From Firmicutes bacterium UBA1047 (lineage in GTDB: Bacteria > Bacillota > Clostridia > Tissierellales > Sedimentibacteraceae): DNA of 6,988 nt. Positions 1 to 4,468 of the stretch are shown one piece after another; position 1 is the first letter of the stretch, and every line of letters begins with the position of its first letter. The stretch spans positions 1-6,988 of the forward strand of contig DCDU01000016.1 of NCBI GenBank assembly GCA_002316585.1, in the 5' to 3' direction. The notes under the pieces are model-generated. The model was not told where the DNA came from. It did not search any database and saw only the letters and a program-made list of their open reading frames with translations. A program made the position numbers and the translations under genes.

Positions 1-140
1 AAAAATGGGGTTAGGTCATACTCAGGGGAATGCTACAAATTTGTTCGCTCCTTTCGTCGCACAAATTTGGCATTCTGTGCGGTTGACCTACCAGCCATTT
101 TTCAGGAAAAACCGCCTGAAAAAATGGGGTTAGGTCATAC
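1..140. repeat. Hairpin-rich intergenic repeat with 21-bp direct repeat
   Basis: An exact 21-base direct repeat (AAAAATGGGG followed by TTAGGTCATAC) occurs at 1-21 and 120-140, a period of 119. Between them lie two strong inverted repeats: GAATGC-TA-CAAATTTG (28-43) with CAAATTTG-GCATTC (62-75), and TGACCTA plus CCATTTTTCAGG (84-106) with CCTGAAAAAATGG plus TAGGTCA (115-137). The first direct-repeat copy is cut by the window edge, so the array may continue. No coding frame is supported here. It may be a palindromic interspersed element or a miniature mobile element lacking a transposase. Confidence 0.65.
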
Positions 141-172
141 AAAAAACTCACAAAGGAATATGCCAATGTGAG
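141..172 (-). terminator. Intrinsic terminator, riboswitch expression platform
   Basis: On the minus strand CTCACA (172-167) pairs with TGTGAG (152-147), with an extra GG/CC pair inside across a TT/TT mismatch. The stem runs straight into TTTTTT (146-141). It begins one base after the closing stem of the aptamer, so ligand-dependent folding could decide whether it forms. It would also end readthrough from the gene at 313-1344. Confidence 0.75.
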
Positions 173-173
173 C

Positions 174-298
174 TTAATACACTATTGCATCTCCTTTCCA
201 AACGTGGAGGCAGCAGATTTCTCCAACTACCCTGTGGGTTTTAAACCCAGGTTATACAGGCATAGTTTCCCTTAGCCCATAAAACTCGGAGTATTTAA
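174..298 (-). ncRNA. Probable molybdenum/tungsten cofactor riboswitch aptamer (Moco/Tuco type)
   Basis: On the minus strand the closing stem pairs TTAAATAC (298-291) with GTATTAA (180-174), with one bulged base. Inside are features I recognise from the MOCO RNA motif: ACTCCGAG at the 5' side, CCTGGGTT closing on AACCCACAGG (251-231), a GAGAAAT loop, GCCTCC (211-206), and TGGAAAGGAG with the conserved GGAAAGG (199-193). The GAAAT, GCCTCC and TGGAAAGG series in that order and spacing closely resembles the 3' half of the E. coli moaA leader as I remember it. An intrinsic terminator follows at once, the usual expression platform. It would control genes beyond position 1, typically cofactor biosynthesis or molybdate/tungstate uptake, switching them off when cofactor is abundant. 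The very short third stem may favour the tungsten type. Confidence 0.75.
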
Positions 299-312
299 TT
301 TTTAATTATTAT

Positions 313-1344
313 TCAATATTTAATCTTCTTCCAGGTACAGGATGGACAATTGTCTGTTGACCCAACGGAAGCAACAAACTCTTTTCCGCAAACCGTACAT
401 TTCTTTTTTGTACAGGAAAGAGTAGTTTCACATATTATTTCTATATCTTCTTCTGCATCAATCGCTTTTGCAGGACAAATATCCTTGCATAAATTACACC
501 CGGTACATAAATATTGTCTAAATATTATATCCTCGTTGTTTTCTTCCCAAACATTATTGGGGCACATTTTTATGCATGCCTTGCACTGGATGCATCTGTC
601 CTTGTCAATAACAATTTTATAAACAGATAATTTATTTTCATTGTTTTGCTGCCATTTTTGCAGGATTTGTCCCGTTGAACGCCAGAACTGAACTCTCATG
701 GCAGGTGGAGTTATTTCATATGTTTTGCCGAATATGTCCTTAGCCATATGTTTAAAAAAACTTCGTCTGTCAACCTTGGTGTCTTTCTTTATCTTTCCTG
801 CTTCCTTGACATATTCGACTAAAACTTCCACATTCTCATCATATACAGACATCAGCGGTAAGTTTAAAGCGCTGAGTATTTTATTCGTTCTGTTTAGCTC
901 AGCCTGCAGTCCCTGGCTTCTTTGGCAATTCTCACACTCTTTTAAATTTGTATGTATTTCTCTGAATCCTTTATTATATATATTTAATAAAATTTTAGTG
1001 CTTAAGAAATTTAAACATTCAATTCGTGAGTCATTATTTATTTCCTCACTAAGCTCATGCTTATTGCATAGCAAATATATTTTTTTACCGGCTCCTGCAA
1101 ATTTTCTTCCTGTGTCTACCAATGCATTTGTAGGGCAATGAGTAACACATTCGTTGCAAAAATTACAGCTTTCATTTATGGCTATTCCCTTTTTATTTAT
1201 TGTTATCGCCTTTTTGCTGCAAACTTCTTCACATATGCTGCAGCTTGCTTTGGGAGAAGCACTTCTTATGCATTTAGCCCGTTCGTACTTAGGTCTGTAA
1301 TCTAAATTATTTATTATTCCGACTACATCCATAATTCCGGCCAT
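313..1344 (-). CDS. Multi-cluster ferredoxin-like protein with zinc-ribbon-like tail
   Basis: A 343-residue soluble iron-sulfur protein; the exact family name is not known to me. Domain one (about 25-70) has two cluster groups, C25-x9-C35-x2-C38-x3-C42 and C60-x2-C63-x2-C66-x3-C70. A middle domain (about 88-175) has C93, C110 and C137-x2-C140, the pattern of small redox domains found between ferredoxin modules. A second ferredoxin pair follows: CIQCKACIKMCP (251-262) and CTGCNLCKDICP (280-291). The end carries C316-x2-C319 and C333-x2-C336, a likely zinc ribbon or rubredoxin-like site. DRRSFFKHM (192-200) resembles a Tat motif but is internal and has no following hydrophobic stretch. The start is ATG at 1344, with AAGGA 9 bases upstream; ATG at 1332 is possible. 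It probably acts in the cytoplasm as an electron carrier or assembly factor for the neighbouring reductase, which is inference from context. Confidence 0.82.
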   Translation of the reverse strand: MAGIMDVVGIINNLDYRPKYERAKCIRSASPKASCSICEEVCSKKAITINKKGIAINESCNFCNECVTHCPTNALVDTGRKFAGAGKKIYLLCNKHELSEEINNDSRIECLNFLSTKILLNIYNKGFREIHTNLKECENCQRSQGLQAELNRTNKILSALNLPLMSVYDENVEVLVEYVKEAGKIKKDTKVDRRSFFKHMAKDIFGKTYEITPPAMRVQFWRSTGQILQKWQQNNENKLSVYKIVIDKDRCIQCKACIKMCPNNVWEENNEDIIFRQYLCTGCNLCKDICPAKAIDAEEDIEIICETTLSCTKKKCTVCGKEFVASVGSTDNCPSCTWKKIKY

Positions 1345-1526
1345 ATTTCCACATCCTTGCCATTGTTAATCATGTGACATACTTCCACACATTCAGCATC
1401 CTTGCAATGCATGCACATTGTTTGTTTGAATTCCTGGTGAGCATCCGGATATTCGGTTATTGCTATACTTAAATATATATAAATATACTTAGATTTTGTT
1501 ATTTTTTGGCATTTGTCAATAATCAT
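1323..1526 (-). pseudogene. Remnant of a PsrB-like ferredoxin subunit gene
   Basis: A 67-codon open frame that looks like the middle of a four-cluster ferredoxin subunit. Its segment EYPDAHQEFKQTMCMHCKDA, continuing to ECVEVC, lines up with SYPNVSKVKLPKMCNHCVDA, continuing to PCIGVC, in the intact subunit at 3188-3787. Only one complete group remains (C38-x2-C41-x4-C46-x3-C50). The beginning (IIDKCQ) looks like the edge of a lost first group, and groups three and four are absent. The proline normally following the last Cys is His. The ribosome binding site is poor, and the frame overlaps the next gene by 22 bases. I favour a decayed or deleted copy. A tiny expressed protein translationally coupled to the next gene is the alternative. 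Confidence 0.5.
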
Positions 1527-1543
1527 TTCGTTTAACTTGATGA

Positions 1544-2362
1544 CTAATCTGCCTCTTCTTCATCCATATCATCCATATCATCCATATCATCCATATCTTC
1601 ATCATTTTCACGGCTCTTCTTTTTTCTTCTGATGATTTTGCTCAGCATAACGCTGACTTCAAATAACAAAAGCATTGGTATTGCAACTAATATTTGTGAA
1701 ACCACATCTGGCGGTGTAATAATTGCGGCAATAATAAATATTACAACAACCACTACCTTTCGGCTCTTAGTCAACCATTCGGTTTTTAACAATCCCAATT
1801 CGCTTAAAAGTATTGTCACAACCGGCATTTCAAAAATAGTTCCAAATGTAATGAGAGTTGTCAATACAAAGCTTAAATAATTCTGTATGGATATTGTTGC
1901 TTGAACAGACTGGTGTGAATCCACACTCATAAAAAATGTCAATGTAATCGGCACCACTATGAAATATGCAAATAATGCACCTAATACAAAACACAGCAGC
2001 CCTGCCATAAGAGCCAAAAATACAATAGTTTTTTCATTTTTCATGAGAGCAGGTTTTACAAAAAGCCAGGTTTCAAACAAAATAACAGGTGACGATAAAA
2101 CAATGCCGCCAACTACCGCCAATCTGATATATTGTGTAAACAATTCACCGGGAGAAATATATATCATTTCATAACCGATTCCGTTTGCCTTTTTTACTAG
2201 CAGCGCCACCAAATCATCACAAAAATTAAAACCGATAACTGTTACAGTTAAAAAGACAACAACAATGACAAATATTCTTTTTCTTAATTCACTTAAATGT
2301 TCGATTATGCCCATTTCGCCACTAAGCTCTTTATCTTTTTTCTTAACAGCTTTTTTATTCAC
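1544..2362 (-). CDS. tatC: TatC, twin-arginine signal receptor
   Basis: Polytopic membrane protein that recognises RR signal peptides and recruits TatA. The 272 residues give about six transmembrane helices. Landmarks are the N-terminal EHLSELRKR (21-29), SPGELFTQYIRLA in the first external-loop region, FGTIFEMPVV, and ITPPDVVSQ near the last helix, all typical of TatC. The start is GTG at 2362 with GGAG 8 bases upstream; an ATG a few bases earlier is out of frame and stops at once. The cytoplasmic end is unusual: after IIRRKKKSRE it runs into an acidic repeat, DMD four times, then EEEAD, encoded by a 9-bp tandem repeat. Placement beside a molybdoenzyme operon suggests that this Tat set serves mainly that enzyme, an inference from context. 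Confidence 0.95.
   Translation of the reverse strand: MNKKAVKKKDKELSGEMGIIEHLSELRKRIFVIVVVFLTVTVIGFNFCDDLVALLVKKANGIGYEMIYISPGELFTQYIRLAVVGGIVLSSPVILFETWLFVKPALMKNEKTIVFLALMAGLLCFVLGALFAYFIVVPITLTFFMSVDSHQSVQATISIQNYLSFVLTTLITFGTIFEMPVVTILLSELGLLKTEWLTKSRKVVVVVIFIIAAIITPPDVVSQILVAIPMLLLFEVSVMLSKIIRRKKKSRENDEDMDDMDDMDDMDEEEAD
1561..1596. repeat. 9-bp tandem repeat (four copies) in the 3' end of tatC
   Basis: Four exact copies of CATCCATAT on the plus strand. On the minus strand they are read as GAT-ATG-GAT and encode Asp-Met-Asp repeats in the acidic cytoplasmic tail of TatC. The unit is a multiple of three, so copy-number change would lengthen or shorten the tail without shifting the frame. 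Confidence 0.95.
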
Positions 2363-2376
2363 AGTTCATTCTCCAA

Positions 2377-2550
2377 TTAATTTTCTTCTGAATTTGAATC
2401 CTCTTCATTGCCTTCATCTATACCATCTTTAAAACTCTTAATTGTTTTTCCGAATGTTTTTCCCAATTTAGGCAGCTGCTTTGGTCCGAATACCACTAAG
2501 ACAATAGCGAATATTACCAACAATTCCTGTGTTCCTATTTTTCCAAACAT
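2377..2550 (-). CDS. tatA: Short TatA, pore-forming Tat translocase subunit
   Basis: A 57-residue TatA. It begins MFGKIGTQELLVIF, continues through one transmembrane helix (about 8-20) and the diagnostic hinge FGPKQLPKLGKTFG, and ends in a short acidic tail (DEGNEEDSNSEEN). The start is ATG at 2550 with AGGAGG 5 bases upstream, the best ribosome binding site in the window, consistent with the excess of TatA that Tat systems need. The stop is TAA at 2377-2379. It sits between the TatB-like gene and tatC with gaps of 25 and 14 bases. It is small enough to be missed by length-filtered gene callers. Confidence 0.93.
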   Translation of the reverse strand: MFGKIGTQELLVIFAIVLVVFGPKQLPKLGKTFGKTIKSFKDGIDEGNEEDSNSEEN

Positions 2551-2575
2551 AATATCCTCCTGATATAATTATTTT

Positions 2576-2959
2576 TTATAAAACTTCATTTTCTGACGAT
2601 AAATGCTCTTTAACTTCCGCTGTGTTTTCTGTTTCCTCATCAGTTTCAGAAGTAATGCTTTCTACCCTTTTTTGGGGGTTTCCAATATCACTAACAGATT
2701 TTTTAATATCCTTAATCGGTTTATTGATATCTTTAGAAATGTCTTTTAAAGGTTCAACAGCCTTTTTAAGCGGTTTTTGAACTTCTTCCAACGGTTCTAC
2801 CACACTATCATTAATATCCTCTGACAGCTTGTCAGCATAAACCTTAATAGAACTAAGAAATTTGCCTGCCTTTTTTGCATACTTAGGAACCTTTTCAGGT
2901 CCGAGCACCAACAATGCCACGATGAAAATTACTACTAATTCAGATGTGCCGATTCTCAC
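2576..2959 (-). CDS. tatA: Sec-independent translocase subunit, TatB-like member of the TatA/B family
   Basis: Membrane component of the twin-arginine translocase. The 127-residue product begins MRIGTSELVVIFIVALLVLG, a single N-terminal transmembrane helix (about 6-20). The hinge LGPEKVPKYAKKAGKF and an amphipathic helix follow, then a long charged tail. LGPEK-P is closer to TatB (LGPE-LP) than to TatA (FGPK-LP), and the length also suits TatB, so this may do the receptor-side work while the short neighbour forms the pore. The tail has proline-centred blocks (VEPLEEV, QKPLKKA, VEPLKDI, NKPIKDI). The start is GTG at 2959 with AAGGAGAGG upstream. It is the first gene of the tat operon, 25 bases before the next. 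Confidence 0.85.
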   Translation of the reverse strand: MRIGTSELVVIFIVALLVLGPEKVPKYAKKAGKFLSSIKVYADKLSEDINDSVVEPLEEVQKPLKKAVEPLKDISKDINKPIKDIKKSVSDIGNPQKRVESITSETDEETENTAEVKEHLSSENEVL

Positions 2960-3000
2960 TGATAATCCTCTCCTTCAATTAGTTACAACCTTGTCCAAAC

Positions 3001-3020
3001 ATTTGACCAACGGGTCAAAT
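3001..3020. promoter_or_regulatory. Perfect inverted repeat, candidate operator
   Basis: ATTTGACC and GGTCAAAT form an exact 8-bp inverted repeat with a 4-base spacer (AACG). The half-site spacing resembles that of Crp/Fnr-superfamily operators (TTGAC-N6-GTCAA), but the sequence is not the classical Fnr or Crp site and I cannot name the regulator. It lies 41 bases upstream of the first tat gene and about 40-60 bases downstream of the predicted transcription start. That position would suit a repressor, or activation of a closer promoter I did not find. Confidence 0.45.
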
Positions 3021-3068
3021 AACCGGATAGTGCTGTAATTTCAACCCCTTAAAGAGTTTACACAATCA

Positions 3069-3097
3069 ATGTTAGCATATTGCTATTTAAATGTCAA
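3069..3097 (-). promoter_or_regulatory. Predicted sigma-A-type promoter of the tat operon
   Basis: On the minus strand a perfect -35 box TTGACA (3097-3092) and a -10 box TAACAT (3074-3069, four of six matches to TATAAT) are separated by 17 bases, in a very A/T-rich stretch. The start of transcription would be near 3061, giving an untranslated leader of about 100 bases before the tat genes. Confidence 0.5.
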
Positions 3098-3153
3098 TTA
3101 TCAATAATTGCTATAATTAAGTAATCATTATGTATATTATTTTCTATTAAGAA

Positions 3154-3181
3154 TGAGGAGCTTGTCAAAGACATCTCCTCA
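3154..3181 (-). terminator. Probable terminator after the reductase gene cluster
   Basis: A stem-loop starts 7 bases after the ferredoxin subunit stop codon. Outer arms TGAGGAG (minus 3181-3175) and CTCCTCA (3160-3154) pair over 7 bp, inner arms TGTC and GACA over 4 bp, with an AAA/TTT triloop and a small internal bulge. On the minus strand the stem is followed by TTCTTAAT, a poor U tract. On the plus strand CTTTTTATT follows. Position argues for an end of the reductase transcript, but partial readthrough into the tat genes is possible. Confidence 0.5.
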
Positions 3182-3187
3182 AACTTT

Positions 3188-3787
3188 TTATTCCTTGCCG
3201 CCCTTAAATCTTTCGGCAGGCTCAGCTCCTATTTCATTTAACCCTATATATACAACGCTTAGGTCTAAACCTAACTCTTCTTTTAATCCATGGACTTCAT
3301 TTTCTTTGATTAATTTAGCCACATCACTTTCGGGATCATTTAAATCACCAAAGTACCTGGCATGAGATATACACGTACTCACACACGCAGGCATCAGACC
3401 CGATTCAGCTCTGCCTACGCAAAAAGTACATTTTCCCGCCTTTTGTTCCGGCTTCATATATCTTGCTTCATAGGGACATGCCGTAACACAAGCTCCGCAG
3501 CCTATACATTTTTCTTCGTCAACGACAACACTTCCGCCTTCCAATGCAAATGTTGCTTCCACGGGGCAAACTCCGATGCAGGGTGCATCAACACAATGGT
3601 TGCACATTTTAGGCAATTTTACTTTTGACACATTGGGATAACTGCCATAATCCCATTCTTCCACCCAAGTGTTATAACAATTTTGAGGCAAATCATTTTC
3701 CATCTTGCATGCAACAGTACAAGCATGGCATCCAACGCATTTTCTCAAATCAATAACCATACCGTAACGTTTTTTGTTTTCCGGCAA
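3188..3787 (-). CDS. Four-cluster [4Fe-4S] electron-transfer subunit, PsrB/TtrB/DmsB-like
   Basis: Electron-transfer subunit that passes electrons to the catalytic subunit. The 199 residues carry the usual 16 Cys in four groups: CVGCHACTVAC (17-27), CNHCVDAPCIGVC, CIGCGACVTACPYEARY, and the split group C-x2-C-x11-C-x3-C (CTFC to ACVSTC). All groups are complete, so four [4Fe-4S] clusters are expected. I chose the TTG at 3787 as start. AAAAGGAG lies 8 nt before it, overlapping the end of the chaperone gene, and translation then begins MPENKKRYGMVIDLRKC, typical for the family. An ATG at 3847 in the same frame would add 20 basic residues and overlap the chaperone gene by 55 bases, with no convincing binding site. 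There is no Tat signal, as is usual for subunits exported by riding on the catalytic subunit. The gene is followed by a stem-loop, not by a membrane-anchor gene. Confidence 0.92.
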   Translation of the reverse strand: MPENKKRYGMVIDLRKCVGCHACTVACKMENDLPQNCYNTWVEEWDYGSYPNVSKVKLPKMCNHCVDAPCIGVCPVEATFALEGGSVVVDEEKCIGCGACVTACPYEARYMKPEQKAGKCTFCVGRAESGLMPACVSTCISHARYFGDLNDPESDVAKLIKENEVHGLKEELGLDLSVVYIGLNEIGAEPAERFKGGKE

Positions 3788-3792
3788 TTTAA

Positions 3793-4458
3793 TCACTCCT
3801 TTTTCAACTCTAATCCTAAAATATCTTCTTTTATCCATGCGGCGCAAAGATTAAGCCAATAACTGTAGAGACCTTTATTCTTTTCTTCCGAAAGCCTTGC
3901 ATAATCTTCAATCCACTTGCTTAAATGCTCGCTTAAAAACTGACTCTGAAGGTTTTGCCACCTTAATGCCTTTTCTTCTTCGTTCTTTTCCAATGATTTT
4001 TTTTCTTCCGCAACAAGAAATGTCATAAAAGACATTTCAAATGCTATATGGTCGGGAAACTGTATATCTTTTAATGGCGTGAACATATTCAGATTTTGAG
4101 GGTTAAAAGACACCATTTCATAACATGCTTTCACATGGAATGTTTCTTTGGTTTCCAATTTTCCGAACTTAATTTTCTCGCCCATCGTTGCTCTGTTTCT
4201 TATGGCAGATTCGTAGGGAGGTATGAAATGTGAGGATGTGGGAACAAAAAATCTGTCATAGTATTCCTGCTCATATTTTTCAAGTTCAGAAAACTCAATT
4301 GAGTATTCCGTCTTTGCATCGTCCTCAATCAGCTCTTTTAATATTTCTCGTCCCTTTATCATTATTTGAAGAGAATCCTTTGCAGGAACATTAAGTAAAC
4401 AATATGAAAGAAGCTCATATATTTTTTTTCTTTGTTTGCATATTGTTATTTGATCCAT
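3793..4458 (-). CDS. TorD/DmsD-family molybdoenzyme maturation chaperone
   Basis: Cytoplasmic all-helical chaperone (TorD/NarJ type) that holds the apo catalytic subunit for cofactor insertion and delays its Tat export. Landmarks in the 221-residue product are RFFVPTSSHFIPPYESA near residues 70-85, matching the family's P-P-Y-E-S motif, and DHIAFEMSFMTFLVAEE near 135-150, matching the D-H-x-x-x-E-x-x-F-M motif. Length is normal for the family. I chose the ATG at 4458 because AAGGG, which begins in the TAA stop of the upstream gene, lies 7 nt before it. A GTG at 4464 is in frame but only one base from that site. It starts 10 bases after the catalytic subunit gene and ends 5 bases before the ferredoxin subunit gene, so the three are surely co-transcribed. 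The catalytic subunit is the obvious client. No membrane segment or signal peptide. Confidence 0.87.
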   Translation of the reverse strand: MDQITICKQRKKIYELLSYCLLNVPAKDSLQIMIKGREILKELIEDDAKTEYSIEFSELEKYEQEYYDRFFVPTSSHFIPPYESAIRNRATMGEKIKFGKLETKETFHVKACYEMVSFNPQNLNMFTPLKDIQFPDHIAFEMSFMTFLVAEEKKSLEKNEEEKALRWQNLQSQFLSEHLSKWIEDYARLSEEKNKGLYSYWLNLCAAWIKEDILGLELKKE

Positions 4459-4468
4459 ATTCACACCC

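Noticed and set aside
1..140. CRISPR array or tRNA
   Set aside because: Only two direct-repeat copies 119 bases apart with palindromic material between them. There is no regular spacer pattern and no tRNA-like cloverleaf.
698..1141. Plus-strand open frame of 147 codons opposite the ferredoxin-like gene
   Set aside because: It is antisense to a protein with clear cysteine motifs, has no recognisable motif of its own, and is best explained as a shadow frame. The other plus-strand frames (for example 350-622 and 6456-6764) are rejected for the same reason.
958..1344. RRSFF in the 343-residue protein as a Tat signal peptide
   Set aside because: The motif is at residues 193-197, within the protein at roughly 754-768, and is not followed by a hydrophobic segment.
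3001..3020. Classical Fnr box or Spo0A box
   Set aside because: The half sites read TTGACC/GGTCAA and not TTGAT/ATCAA, and the Spo0A consensus does not fit.
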